DNA of 64,000 nucleotides from Absidia repens (GCA_002105175.1 MCGE01000024.1:526485-590484), one strand, 5' to 3'; positions 45,635 to 55,166 are shown, numbered from the stretch's first letter. The notes: generated by a model from the letters alone, not told the origin. Numbers and translations are program-made.

Positions 45635-46774
45635 TCATCCTACCTCCTTTGAGCCCACAGTGCCACCAGTCCCTGTTACACCGAACGTTGTCCAAGTCTT
45701 CACATCGGCGGTTGGTTCCAATGCAGCCCAAGACATTCCATTCATTTTTTTCAAATTGATTTCGACCTTGGTGGTAAGAGCAGTAAATTTGGATCCTTCA
45801 CAGTCAATCAACTACCGAATAATATCAATACAAAAAGAGAAGAGGGATACCGTAAATATTATCACAACGTACACAAAAACTACATTTTGTACACAGGACT
45901 TACGTGGAAAAGTGGAAGACGTTTCTTGTATCGCTTGTTGTCCTTCATCTTGATATCAATATCAACCGCCCGGCTAATAAACTTGGCTTGAGTATCATTT
46001 TTGTTTTTCGCAAAGATGCTGATGATCACGTTCGTCTGTGTCTGGTACCAGTCCAAACGGCAGTCCACCAATTCTTCTTGTTGTTCCCCGTCCTTTTTGT
46101 TGCCGTTGCCTACAAACGAATGCCCTTGACGGACCGTGCACCCCTTGATCTTGAGAAATTCGTCGAATTCAAGCACCTTCCTTGGACAGCAGCTCCAACC
46201 TTTGGATCCTTCGTGAAAGACAGGAGCACCAGGATGATAATGACACATAGACTCAGGTCCCCTTGGCGGCAGGTAGTATTATCCGTATATGTCACCCCAC
46301 AACCACGTCGCCGGCATGTTGTTCCAACCTTCACAGGAATTGATTCGTCATCGTCTTGTTCCAGTTCAGCTTACTGCTAATCAGCTACAACGGTGGGCGG
46401 TGCTTCCTTGGTAAATTCAACAGTGGGAGGTGCCGCAGAAGAAGTTTGTTGTTGCTGTCCATATGTTTCAACTCCATTCTTCACACTGGATGCCGATGTC
46501 GCTGGTGCAGATGGCTTCAATGTTTCTTTCACTGCTGGTTTTTTCAGTTGTATGCTTTCCGAATGTGCAACCCGGGATTTGTAGAAATTCGTCAAAGTCA
46601 TCCATGCGCTTTTTGCAGTACGACCATCCCTTCAAACCTATCATGAAGATAAATAAGCCATGAGTAAAATATATGTTTCTGTTGTCAATTTCATACCTTC
46701 ATGGAAAACTGGAGCCCCTGAATGAAATTGGCAAGCTGCAAAAAAGTAAAAAAAAAAAAAAAAAAAGTGAAAAA

Positions 46775-46806
<32 letters not shown>

Positions 46807-46939
46807 GTCAGCCAACCAGAAAAAATACTGCTAAACGTAGTCCGTTCGCGCTTTATCCTAATTCTATAAACTTACCATTATTAATATTTATCTCTTCGTC
46901 AAAGTCTTTTCCACACCCTTGATGAGTACATTTGCCCAT
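45635..46939 (-). CDS. CHORD/CS-domain co-chaperone, frame disrupted
   Basis: Minus-strand pieces: 46876-46939, 46697-46735 (39 nt), about 46381-46637, about 45904-46370 and 45635-45811. CHORD I: CTHQGCGKDFDEE, FHSGAPVFHEG, LKGWSYC, FLQIPGCTFGKHTTE. CHORD II: CRRRGCGVTY, CHYHPGAPVFHEG, SKGWSCCPRKVLEFDEF. A CS domain follows (CRLDWYQTQTNVIISIF, KFTALTTKVEINLKK, MSWAALEP). The family (CHORDC1/melusin; plant RAR1 has CHORDs only) partners Hsp90. The frame is broken: an apparent extra base in a 6-A run at 46539-46544, stops at 46371-46373 and 46377-46379, and a two-base surplus near 46241-46250 inside CHORD II. An intron spanning the linker could explain the first two. The remaining break means either sequence error or a decaying gene. 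Read as one gene with uncertain middle. Confidence 0.7.
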
Positions 46940-47216
46940 TTTAATAAGAAAGGAGAGAGAGATAGAAAATCAAACCATAAATAAAAATGGCATCAAAATA
47001 ACGCTTTTTAACTCCCGTCTGACAGCATAAAAGAATTAACTACGCAAATACCACTCTGACAAGGTAATATAAATAAAGTATGAGTTCTATTGTCATTAAC
47101 TAACTTTAATATCAAAACAATGCAAAGTACAAGGTAACGAGACGCGGAATTATTGCACATGACTTTTTCTTTGCATTAGCCTTTTATATTACTTTTTGGT
47201 CTACCCTTCAGTTGAA
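46940..47216. other. Spacer between CHORD gene and tRNA
   Basis: AT-rich DNA; nothing recognised beyond probable promoter sequence of the CHORD gene. Confidence 0.4.
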
Positions 47217-47288
47217 GGCTTCTTGGTTTAGTGGTATAATTCTCGCTTAGGGTGCGAGAGGTCCCGGGTTCGATTCCCGGAGAAGCCC
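47217..47288 (+). tRNA. tRNA-Pro (AGG)
   Basis: 72-nt cloverleaf without intron: acceptor GGCTTCT pairs with AGAAGCC; D arm TGGTTTAGTGGTATAAT; anticodon stem CTCGC/GCGAG around TTAGGGT, giving anticodon AGG; T arm CCGGGTTCGATTCCCGG. A TTTT terminator follows at about 47293. The A and B boxes (TGGTTTAGTGG, GGTTCGATTCC) are intact. LTR sequence begins 63 bp downstream. Confidence 0.95.
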
Positions 47289-47351
47289 TAATCTTTTGCT
47301 TGATGTTAAAGACCGATCATATTCTTTTACTTTTAGGTGCTATATATCTAT

Positions 47352-47427
47352 TGTTACGGCTAATTTTGGTTATCAGATCGTAACTGAAAATTGTTTTTGT
47401 AGGTTTTTTTATTTTTTTTATAGAGTG
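47352..47427. mobile_element. Truncated LTR-end fragment
   Basis: TGTTACGGCTAATTTTGG begins here and a stretch up to TTTATAGAG matches a second copy at about 55209-55276. It abuts the left LTR of the complete element, so the element seems to have inserted into or next to an older related LTR. Confidence 0.6.
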
Positions 47428-48203
47428 TGTTACGGCTATTTTGGGTATGTAGCTTGTAACAGAGTAGTGTTTTTGTAGGTTTTTATATTTTTTTGGGTTG
47501 AATAGGATGTCTTGAGGTATCCTTTAGTATAGCTTTTGCTTGTTTATAGCTTGAAAATAAATTTGTTCCTTGGGCGGAATTTGAAATATCTTGTTCCTGA
47601 TTCGGACAAAAATAGAATTGAGAGTAGTGAGCACCAGAACTTTTGTAGGTAAAGTCCAACTGTAGAGAAAGTTTATAAAAAATAAACTTGAAAGAGTAAA
47701 ATAAAATAAAAATAAAAAGTATTGACCTTCGTTGGTTCAATAAAAATAAGTGTATAACACACAGTAAAAATAAAATAAAAAAGAGGACTTGTAGTCAAAA
47801 ATAAAAAAGGTTTCTATAATCCAATAGAAACAGTAGATAATTTGGTGGTATAATAACCTTTGTACTAAGTTTTATTTGTTAATTGAGAAAACTGATAAAA
47901 AACTAAAGAGAAAAGAAAAGAAAAGGATAATAATAAAAAGTTGCGATATATATACTAAATAAAAGTTGATAAATATAAGGGTTCTGTTTTTGGGGTTTTT
48001 TGTCTATGTATGAATTTTGCATTGTTTTTGTTTACGTTGATGGCGGTATTTCATTTTTTATATTTATGGGGGACTATACATCTGAGAGGCCCCAGCTGAT
48101 CAGCTGGTTTATATTAAAAATGTCCGCAGCAATGATGCTGGCGGTGTCATTGCTGATGCTGTTGTTGTTGTTGTTGTTGTTGTTGTTTTCGTTATCGTCG
48201 ACA
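47428..48203 (-). repeat. 3' LTR of the Ty3/Gypsy element
   Basis: 776 bp, nearly identical to 54387-55166, with TG...CA ends. It includes a (GTT)n microsatellite (about 48160-48187) that differs in repeat number from the other LTR, and an internal GTGAGCACCA box at 47627. The extra ORF runs into it. Confidence 0.88.
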
Positions 48204-48565
48204 TACTCCTCCTGGGGAGAAGCTGGTCCCACAGCGTTGATTTTAGTCCAGGGATCCACCAATTCCAACTTCCTGGTTATAGCGGCGAGGTTGCGTTGAT
48301 CACCTTTCTCCTTCAAAATAAAGGCCAACATTTCCCGTCGTCGGGTTATATACAGATGTTCATCTAGTGATGTTGTTGGACGCGTTTCGCCCAGGTGGAC
48401 AAGATCAAGAAGTGTAGGGATAAGTTCAGTGTCGACAATATTTCTCTTGCGATAAAAGTGTTGCCTTTCTAGATAGCTTTCTTCTGCGTATTGGGTATAC
48501 ATTCGCCCAGCTTGTTCTTCGAAAAACTTCTTGCTTTCAGCAAATAGCGTCCAGGTTGTATTCAT
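48074..48565 (-). CDS. Extra 163-aa ORF of the retrotransposon
   Basis: Located after integrase, where some Gypsy elements carry an additional gene. Begins MNTTWTLFAESKKFFEEQAG; helical and charged (YLERQHFYRKRNIVDTEL, TRRREMLAFILKEKGDQRN), with an N-run and a C-terminus (ADIFNINQLISWGLSDV) encoded inside the 3' LTR. There is no signal peptide or membrane segment, so it is not envelope-like. No family recognised. The intact frame over 163 codons, in an element whose other frames are broken, is notable. It may be translated from a subgenomic RNA or be a captured host fragment. Confidence 0.5.
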   Translation of the reverse strand: MNTTWTLFAESKKFFEEQAGRMYTQYAEESYLERQHFYRKRNIVDTELIPTLLDLVHLGETRPTTSLDEHLYITRRREMLAFILKEKGDQRNLAAITRKLELVDPWTKINAVGPASPQEEYVDDNENNNNNNNNNSISNDTASIIAADIFNINQLISWGLSDV

Positions 48566-48724
48566 TGTTTAATTTGAAGTTTTGTAAAAAAAGAAATATT
48601 TGTAAGGTAATGAAAAATATATTTTGTTCTCCTTTTTTTTTTTTTTTAAAAAATTTCGTTTCTTTTATAGTTTTTTTTTTTTTTTTTTTTTTTTTGAGCA
48701 CCAAAAATATGTGTGTATAATTTG

Positions 48725-50056
48725 TTACAATAAGGTGGAGTACAACTCAGCGGCTATTCTTCGATCATCATTTTTCCAGAATACATCAGGCAAGGAGTAT
48801 AGCTTTAATCGGTTTCCATGTATTCTTTTTAATCGGTTGGCATCGTCATGGTATGACTTGATCATGTAAGTGCCTTTACCTAGTGTTTGATGAATGATAT
48901 ATGTACCTTCCCAGTTATCAGAGATTTTTCCTGTCCAAGAGTTTGGCTTGATACCAACGAAGAGGGTCACCAGGTCACCGAGCTTGAATGGTGGTTTCCA
49001 TTGTCGAAATTCATTGTTTATTTTCTTGTCGATGGCTTTTTTCTGGGTGACCTGTGATCGTTTAATAAAATCTTGTGCATCTTTTCTGATTTGGTTTAAT
49101 GTGTGTATCTCTCGTCGTGTACGTTGATCTAGTTGGTATTGATATTTGTATGATGATGGATCAAATTCAAGATGAGATTGATCGTAGGGTGTCTTTGGAT
49201 AATATCCGTAGGTGAGAAAAAATGGTGAGTATTGAGTTGTATTTTGTTTGATGGTTCGATAAGCAAATAGAGCAGCTGGTAAATATTGATCCCAAGTTGT
49301 TTTGTCTTCAGCTGTATTTTTCTTGATTATTTCACCCATTGTTCCATTTAGTCGTTCAATAAGTCCATTTGCTTGTGAATTGCCAACCGAAATAGTATGG
49401 TGATGTATGTTATAATGGAAGCATACTTGTTTGACTAAATCATTTATAAATGGTCTTCCATTATCCGTAATAATGATGTGAGGGCAACCATGCCGGGTAA
49501 TGATTTCTTCGTAGATGAAACTAGCAATTTCTGCAGAAGTTTGGTATCTGACAGCCCGTGCTTCGATCCATTTTGTCAAATATTCGATCCCCGCTATGAT
49601 ATATCGGGCACCAGTTTTGGAGGTAGGGACATGTTTCACATCAATGGCCCATTTTTCAAATGGCTTGGATCCTACTGGTACGGGATGTAATAGTTCTTTT
49701 AATTTCTTTGGTCCGCTTGTTTGGCATCGGGGACAGTTCTTGATATGATTTTGGACGTCTTTGGACATTGTATCCCAGTAGTATTTTTGAGAGATCTTGA
49801 ATAGTGTATTTCTGTAGCCCATATGACCTCCCATCGGGTGTGCGTGGTGCATCAGCAACGCATCTTGAGCTTGAGATTGATTTAGGACTTTTCGTTTTGT
49901 TTGTTGTTCAATGTTAAAATAAAATAATATTTCGTTCTCGACTATGTATTTAGATGAGTGTCGAGTTAGATATCGCTTTTCGCGATCAGTAGCGTCTTCT
50001 GGGTATTGTAATTTCTTTAGGTAATATTTGATTTGATTGATCTTTCTTTCGTCCAT
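48725..50056 (-). CDS. Ty3/Gypsy integrase ORF
   Basis: 443 codons. The zinc-binding H2C2 part is visible (MHHAHPMGGHMGYRN, CPRCQTSGPKK). The catalytic core has Asp in WAIDVKHVP, Asp in IIITDNGRPF and Glu in SQANGLIERLNGTM, which give the D,D-E triad. A GPY/F-like C-terminal module follows (FKLGDLVTLFVG...WEGTYIIHQTLGKGTYMI). No chromodomain was seen. It integrates the cDNA copy. The upstream frame connection to RNase H is broken around a 26-base A run (50141-50166). Confidence 0.85.
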   Translation of the reverse strand: MDERKINQIKYYLKKLQYPEDATDREKRYLTRHSSKYIVENEILFYFNIEQQTKRKVLNQSQAQDALLMHHAHPMGGHMGYRNTLFKISQKYYWDTMSKDVQNHIKNCPRCQTSGPKKLKELLHPVPVGSKPFEKWAIDVKHVPTSKTGARYIIAGIEYLTKWIEARAVRYQTSAEIASFIYEEIITRHGCPHIIITDNGRPFINDLVKQVCFHYNIHHHTISVGNSQANGLIERLNGTMGEIIKKNTAEDKTTWDQYLPAALFAYRTIKQNTTQYSPFFLTYGYYPKTPYDQSHLEFDPSSYKYQYQLDQRTRREIHTLNQIRKDAQDFIKRSQVTQKKAIDKKINNEFRQWKPPFKLGDLVTLFVGIKPNSWTGKISDNWEGTYIIHQTLGKGTYMIKSYHDDANRLKRIHGNRLKLYSLPDVFWKNDDRRIAAELYSTLL

Positions 50057-50199
50057 GTTGATAATTTCTTTTGTTGTGGTAGTTGAGCTTTTTACGACGT
50101 CGCACTGGTTGGTCGCATTTGAATTTATCCTTTTTCGGTTTTTTTTTTTTTTTTTTTTTTTTTTTTGTTAGCCTGATGTTAAATTTTATTGATGGTGGA

Positions 50200-50931
50200 T
50201 CAGTATCCCAGACGTGATAGGAAATCAGCGGCTTCCTGTTTTCGTCCATTTCGATACTTAATTTCAAAGTCATATTCAGCCAAGTATTGGATCCATCTTG
50301 CTACAATGCCAGATACTTTGGGTGATTGTACCAACCATCGTAAAGGTGAGTGGTCTGATATGACAGTGAATTTTTTGCCAAGTAAATAAGGTCTGAATAG
50401 TTGTAGGCTCCATACTAGGGCGAGGCATTCCAATTTAGTAGCACCGTAGTTTTGTTCACTGTTTTTTAATCCGCGACTTGCATAAATCACTGGGTGTTCT
50501 TTGCCATCATCGTCTAGCTGTGATAAGATAGTACCAATTCCTTTTTGAGAGGCGTCGCACACAATAATAAAGGGTTTCGAAAAATCAGCACGTCGTAGTA
50601 TAGGTGCTTGTGTTAATTTTTGTTTTAAAAGGTTAAAGGCATCTGTTGCTTTTTGGTTCCAGGTAATATTTTTTGTCGTCTTGGTTTGTTCATGTAACGG
50701 TCTTGCAATGGCAGCGAAGTTTTGTATGAATCTCCGATAGTAAGAAGCCAATCCAATAAAGCCCCTGATTTGTTTAAGGGTTTTTGGTGGAGGGAATTCC
50801 TGAATTTTTTTTATTTTTTCTTCATCCGTCTTTATTCCATTTTTGTTATCACGTAGCCCAAAAATTTCAATTCGTCTTTGAAGAATACGCACTTGTCGAT
50901 GTTGAATAATAATCCTCCTTGTCGTGCACAT
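50200..50931 (-). CDS. Retrotransposon RNase H segment
   Basis: Begins within the end of the RT frame. It contains the RT thumb/connection (IRGFIGLASYYRRFIQNFA) and RNase H residues: Asp in FIIVCDASQKGIG, Glu in YGATKLECLALVWSL, Asp in TVISDHSPLRWL. It ends EAADFLSRLGY. It degrades the RNA strand of the hybrid during cDNA synthesis. It is out of frame with RT by one base at the 5-A run near 50840-50844. Confidence 0.85.
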   Translation of the reverse strand: MCTTRRIIIQHRQVRILQRRIEIFGLRDNKNGIKTDEEKIKKIQEFPPPKTLKQIRGFIGLASYYRRFIQNFAAIARPLHEQTKTTKNITWNQKATDAFNLLKQKLTQAPILRRADFSKPFIIVCDASQKGIGTILSQLDDDGKEHPVIYASRGLKNSEQNYGATKLECLALVWSLQLFRPYLLGKKFTVISDHSPLRWLVQSPKVSGIVARWIQYLAEYDFEIKYRNGRKQEAADFLSRLGY

Positions 50932-51812
50932 ATGAATACTTGTCGTAGATCCTGTACGTGTTGTATATAGGTTTTGGAGTGGATGTTTAGGTCGTCAATG
51001 TAAGCAACAAGGCACTTGTTTAGTAAGGGACCAAAGCATAGGTCTATTAGGCGTTGAAAGGTAGCAGGACTATTTACTAACCCCATAGGCAGCATTTCGT
51101 ATTGATAGGTTCCAAACTTTGTCACGAATCCAGTCAATTCTTTGGTTTCTTGTTTCAATGGTACTTGGTGGAAACCAGAACGTAGATCCAGCGCTGTGAA
51201 TATTCTTGAACTGCCTAGTTCATCAATCAAGTCGTCAATTTTTGGCAAAGGGTAAGCGTCAACTTTGGTTATAGCGTTTAGTTTGCGATAGTCAACAACC
51301 ATTCGGTAGTCACCATTCTTCTTCTTGACTAATATTATAGGTGCGGTGTACGGTGTGCTTGCTGGTTTGATGATTCCCAGGTCACATAATCGGTCCAACT
51401 CTTGCTTCAAGTATTCTTGTTCTACGGGTGCCATTCGGTATGGTCTATGTCGGATAGGTGGTGTGTTTTCTTTCAAGATAATTTCGTGTTCCAGTAGCGT
51501 GGTCTTGCCCATTCTGTCATTGTGCCAGTCAAATACATCTTGAAATTCTGTAAGTAGATGTAGAAAGGACTTGCGTATATCAGGCGGTACATCTCCTAAC
51601 TGTAGTTTTTCTTCTTTTGTAGGATCCAATTCTTGTAATGGTTGTATGGCGTCGTCGTCTTTTATATCCATCTGTGCTAATTCGTATCCTGTGGATTGTT
51701 CGTCGTCTTCTTCTATTTCGAATTTCGTCATTCGATGTGCCACAATAGTGTTTGGTGGGTAAATTTTGTCATTGTCCGTTATGTTGATATCTATGAACTG
51801 ATCGTCTTGCAA
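50832..51812 (-). CDS. Retrotransposon reverse transcriptase segment
   Basis: Finger and palm motifs of Ty3/Gypsy RT: RPYRMAPVEQEYLKQELD, GDYRMVVDYRKLNAITK, FTALDLRSGFHQVPLK, YEMLPMGLVNSPATFQ, and the catalytic YIDD in LVAYIDDLNIHS. The frame starts just after a one-base break with the protease frame (4-A run, 51816-51819) and ends early at GYVITKME by another break. Confidence 0.88.
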   Translation of the reverse strand: MQDDQFIDINITDNDKIYPPNTIVAHRMTKFEIEEDDEQSTGYELAQMDIKDDDAIQPLQELDPTKEEKLQLGDVPPDIRKSFLHLLTEFQDVFDWHNDRMGKTTLLEHEIILKENTPPIRHRPYRMAPVEQEYLKQELDRLCDLGIIKPASTPYTAPIILVKKKNGDYRMVVDYRKLNAITKVDAYPLPKIDDLIDELGSSRIFTALDLRSGFHQVPLKQETKELTGFVTKFGTYQYEMLPMGLVNSPATFQRLIDLCFGPLLNKCLVAYIDDLNIHSKTYIQHVQDLRQVFICARQGGLLFNIDKCVFFKDELKFLGYVITKME

Positions 51813-52624
51813 ATATTTTCGTAGGTAACATCTGGTTGCATGTGGATAATAGTTGGTAGAGCATTATTATTGGGTATACTCAAGTCAACGGTGCACATGG
51901 TGTATGGTGGAAGGGTGAATCCATTTTCTTTGGTACTGATGGTTACTTCTGTGTCCGATACATGGTCTATTCGGAAAGCGTAATCTTGGTCTTCAGCGGG
52001 TGTAATTTGACACAATTCTTGGTCTTCATTGTCTTTGTCATCATGTTCCCATTCTTCTTCTTCTGTTTCTTCATCGGTGATTTCATCTTCATCACTTGTA
52101 TCTTGATCGTCCATTATTGGTATTGGTTTGACAGGGATTGGTTGACTTGGTGGTGGATTCTCTTCTTTATAGATAACGTGTGATGCTTTCAAGGTAACCG
52201 GTTTTGATGAAGCTTTGATGTATGTGATAGGAATAATCATCTTCTTGTGTTTATAGGTTACGGTTAGTGTTCCCATTTTGATGTTGATAATGGCTTGCGC
52301 ATGATTCAACCAATCGATTCCTAGGATTAGGTGAGATGGACATTGTGGCAGTACTTCCATGTTAGTGGGTATACTAATGCCTTCAGTTATTTTGATAGGG
52401 ACATCAAGGACTATTCCAAGGGTAGGTTGTCTGGTTCCATTACCAAGGGTGAATACATTGGTAGATGGGGTATCGATTTCCATTCCCAGCATCTTCATCA
52501 TGGTTCTTGACATACATGATTTGGCGGCACCACAATCTATCAGGGCTTTGATTTTTCTGTCACCAATATATACTTCAGCATATGCGGCAGTTGTCACCAC
52601 TTCGCCTTCTTCCATGGCGTTCAA
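51791..52624 (-). CDS. Retroviral-type aspartic protease segment
   Basis: The active-site motif is ALIDCGAAKSC (Asp-Cys-Gly instead of the common Asp-Thr/Ser-Gly, a variant known in Gypsy elements), followed by CPSHLILGIDWL. An acidic spacer (DTSDEDEITDEETEEEEWE) leads to RT. It would process the polyprotein. Upstream coding (IAEDVLTRKADIEVGDLLE) at about 52625-52800 belongs to the same polyprotein but is one base out of frame. Confidence 0.8.
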   Translation of the reverse strand: MNAMEEGEVVTTAAYAEVYIGDRKIKALIDCGAAKSCMSRTMMKMLGMEIDTPSTNVFTLGNGTRQPTLGIVLDVPIKITEGISIPTNMEVLPQCPSHLILGIDWLNHAQAIINIKMGTLTVTYKHKKMIIPITYIKASSKPVTLKASHVIYKEENPPPSQPIPVKPIPIMDDQDTSDEDEITDEETEEEEWEHDDKDNEDQELCQITPAEDQDYAFRIDHVSDTEVTISTKENGFTLPPYTMCTVDLSIPNNNALPTIIHMQPDVTYENICKTISS

Positions 52625-53108
52625 TGTTATGGGCGGCTTTCTTCTTTGGGTCGACAGACATCACGTAGCTGTTTCTTTAGATAAGGTGATGCTTCGAGTA
52701 GATCTCCAACTTCAATATCGGCTTTACGGGTAAGGACATCTTCAGCGATACTATATTTAATAGCGGGATGTGTAGGTACTGATCTTTGTTTCTTTTCAAC
52801 CGTTTCTTGTATAGGAATGTTTTGTTGCAGTGGTTGTGCAGATGAGGATGTGTGTCTTCCAATCCATTGGTTCTTCTTTTCTTTGTTGATTTTAAATCAT
52901 GTAGAACATCAGGTGGTCTGTCTTTTCTGGTAGCAACGTAGAAATCTATGTCTTCTTCTTCTTCTTCTTCTAATAAAAGGTAGTATTTTTATATTTATAT
53001 TTATACTTATTTTGGATATCCATGGTGGTTAGGTTATGGGTTTGTTGTTGAGTATTGTTTTTGTTATCTTTATGTGTGGATTTGTTAGGCGGGTTTTCCA
53101 ACTGACCA
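52625..53108 (-). pseudogene. Gag-pol linker, frame-shifted
   Basis: On the minus strand coding-like peptides (ADIEVGDLLEASPYLKKQL, SVPTHPAIKYSIAED) appear in a frame different from the protease frame; a one-base break sits near 52650, next to CCCAAAG. An Glu/Arg-like GAA-repeat tract near 52950 separates this part from gag. Confidence 0.45.
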
Positions 53109-54212
53109 TCAACTACAGTTGCCCGTGCTAGTTTTTGACTGTTGATTTTGTTGAGAGGGTTGTTGTGTTTGATTTTGTTGGTATTGTGGATTGTATTGAT
53201 ACTGTTGAGTGTTGTATGGGCGTCGGTTATTGTAATTGGGACGGCGATTTTGATTCATGGGTGGTGATGGATGATAACCATTGTAGTCACCGTAGTTAGA
53301 ATCAAAGACTGGGTCTTGATTTTGGTTATTGTAGTTGCGTTGACCATTATTATGATGATACGAGTTTTGATTATAATGGGGCGCATTGTATTGTCGGGGT
53401 TGATGACGTGGATTATTGTATCGAGGGTTGGATGGTTGGTTGTATGTTCCATTTTGATTTTTTGAGAAGTTATTGAATTCTTCTTTGATAATACTTCTGA
53501 TGGATTTTTGTATATCTTTCATATCCATTGGGTTTGATGAAGTGATAGCGTTCAAACTGGGTGAGTTTGTAGCGGTTTGATAAGGGGACATTTGAATAGT
53601 ATCTGCTGGATGAGCAATACGCCGTGGGTGGAAGGGATTGTCAGCCATTGTAACCTGTTGAGGGTTATGTGCAGTCCAATAACCTTCGGCGGCTTTGAGC
53701 CATGCTTCAATGTCTCTACAGCCAATTGATATGCAATGTTGTTGTATGATAGGATGTACTCCTGCTCGGAATCGGCTTTGAATCATTGATTCGGAATCAA
53801 TTTCGGCAAGTTCAGCAGCTTCAAACAGTCTTGCGTAGAATGTTCGTGGATGTTCGTCAATACCTTGTACCATGTTGTTGAAGGCATACTCATATGTTTG
53901 TATGAGTTCAGGGGTGATATATTGATCCATTAATTTTTTCATGACTTCGGAGTATGAAAGTGGGTCTTTTGTTTTTTTTAGCAATTTGTTTACAAAAGTC
54001 CTAGCAGCGTGGTACAATTGTGTCTTGAGTATAATCAGCTTGCGATCTTCATCATTGATGTTTGAGAGAGCAAAGTAGTTATCCAGTGTTTGTTTAAAAT
54101 TTCTGAAGTCTTCTCCTTCAAATCCAGAAAAGGGCATTAGCTTCATTTTTGGTTGGTAGATAGGTCCGTTTGCCAACACAGTTTGTTCGTTCATCTTGTT
54201 TTTGGTTTCCAA
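53109..54212 (-). CDS. Retrotransposon Gag
   Basis: 367-codon ORF beginning METKNKMNEQTVLANGPIY. The retrotransposon Gag capsid region spans about residues 20-170 (FEGEDFRNFKQTLDNYF, EHPRTFYARLFEAAELAE, RFRAGVHPIIQQHC). The C-terminal third is Asn/Gln/Tyr-rich with Arg (RYNNPRHQPRQYNAP) and lacks a CCHC zinc knuckle, so RNA binding may rely on the basic disordered tail. It forms the capsid-like particle. Confidence 0.85.
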   Translation of the reverse strand: METKNKMNEQTVLANGPIYQPKMKLMPFSGFEGEDFRNFKQTLDNYFALSNINDEDRKLIILKTQLYHAARTFVNKLLKKTKDPLSYSEVMKKLMDQYITPELIQTYEYAFNNMVQGIDEHPRTFYARLFEAAELAEIDSESMIQSRFRAGVHPIIQQHCISIGCRDIEAWLKAAEGYWTAHNPQQVTMADNPFHPRRIAHPADTIQMSPYQTATNSPSLNAITSSNPMDMKDIQKSIRSIIKEEFNNFSKNQNGTYNQPSNPRYNNPRHQPRQYNAPHYNQNSYHHNNGQRNYNNQNQDPVFDSNYGDYNGYHPSPPMNQNRRPNYNNRRPYNTQQYQYNPQYQQNQTQQPSQQNQQSKTSTGNCS

Positions 54213-54368
54213 TTTGTATTTTTGAAAGTTTTGATAAATATTTCGGAGGTAGGGTTTGTAAGTGTGGACGTTGCGTCTTGAAATCTTGGCAGAGTTTACT
54301 TGAGTTTGAGGTTATTAAAAGTTTTGAATGATGTTTCTTTGGAAATTTTGAGTAAATATATCACCCCT

Positions 54369-54386
54369 GTAGTGAGCACCAAAATA
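54369..54386 (-). other. Primer-binding-site candidate
   Basis: Reads TGGTGCTCACTACAGGGG on the minus strand, 5 nt after the 5' LTR end and starting with TGG as expected for pairing to a tRNA CCA end. The core GTGAGCACCA (plus strand) also occurs at 47627, 54585, 55277, 55994 and 56781. The primer tRNA was not identified. Confidence 0.45.
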
Positions 54387-55119
54387 TGTTACGGCTAATT
54401 TGGGTAAGAAGCTTGTAACAGAGTAGTGTTTTTGTAGGTTTTTATATTTTTCTGGGTTGAATAGGATGTCTTGAGTTATCCTTTAGTATAGTTTTTGCTT
54501 GTTAGAGCTTGAAAATAAATTTGTTCCTTAGACGGAATTTGAAATATCTTGTTCCTGATTTGAACAAAAATAGAATATAGAGTAGTGAGCACCAGAACTT
54601 TTGTAGATAAAGTCCAACTGTAGAGAAAGTTTATAAAAAAATAAACTTAGAGAAGTAAAATAAAATAAAAAAAGAAAAGTATTGACCTTTGTTGGTTCAA
54701 TAAAAATAAGTGTATAACACACAGTAAAAATAAAATAAAAAAGAGGACTTGTAGTCAAAAATAAAAGGAGGTTTCTAGGATCCAATAGAAACAGTAGATA
54801 ATTTGGTGGTATAATAACCTTTGTACTAAGTTTTATTTGTTAATTGAGAAAACTGATAAAAAACTGAAGAGAAAAAAAAGAAAAGGATAATAATAAAAAG
54901 TTGCGATATATATACTAAATAAAAGTTGATAAATATAAGGGTTCTGTTTTTGGGGTTTTTTGTCTATGTATGAATTTTGCATTGTTTTTGTTTACGTTGA
55001 TGGCGGTATTTCATTTTTTATATTTGTGGGGGACTATACATCTGAGAGGCCCCAGCTGATCAGCTGGTTTATATTAAAAATGTCCGCAGCAATGATGCTG
55101 GCGGTGTCATTGCTGATGC

Positions 55120-55151
<32 letters not shown>

Positions 55152-55166
55152 TCGTTATCGTCGACA
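54387..55166 (-). repeat. 5' LTR of the Ty3/Gypsy element
   Basis: 780 bp; matches 47428-48203 closely, with TG...CA ends. The (GTT)n tract is one repeat longer than in the other LTR. Several substitutions separate the two LTRs, so the insertion is not brand new. Confidence 0.88.

Larger units (their letters stand above)
47428..55166 (-). mobile_element. Ty3/Gypsy retrotransposon, LTR to LTR
   Basis: The order on the minus strand is LTR, gag, protease, reverse transcriptase, RNase H, integrase, an extra ORF, LTR. RT before integrase defines Ty3/Gypsy. LTRs start TGTCGACG and end GCCGTAACA on the minus strand. A primer-site-like TGGTGCTCACTACAGGGG follows the 5' LTR after 5 nt, and a purine tract AGGAGGAG precedes the 3' LTR. 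Flanking hexamers AGAGTG (47422-47427) and AGGGTG (55167-55172) could be a target duplication with one mismatch. The coding part carries at least five one-base frame breaks, so as written it cannot express a full polyprotein. Confidence 0.9.

Noticed and set aside
45904..46380. Plus-strand 158-codon ORF
   Set aside because: It is the antisense shadow of the CHORD-II/CS exon; the minus strand shows conserved domain motifs.
47352..48565. Host gene interrupted by the retrotransposon
   Set aside because: The 163-aa ORF continues into both the LTR and the element interior, so it belongs to the element rather than to a host gene.
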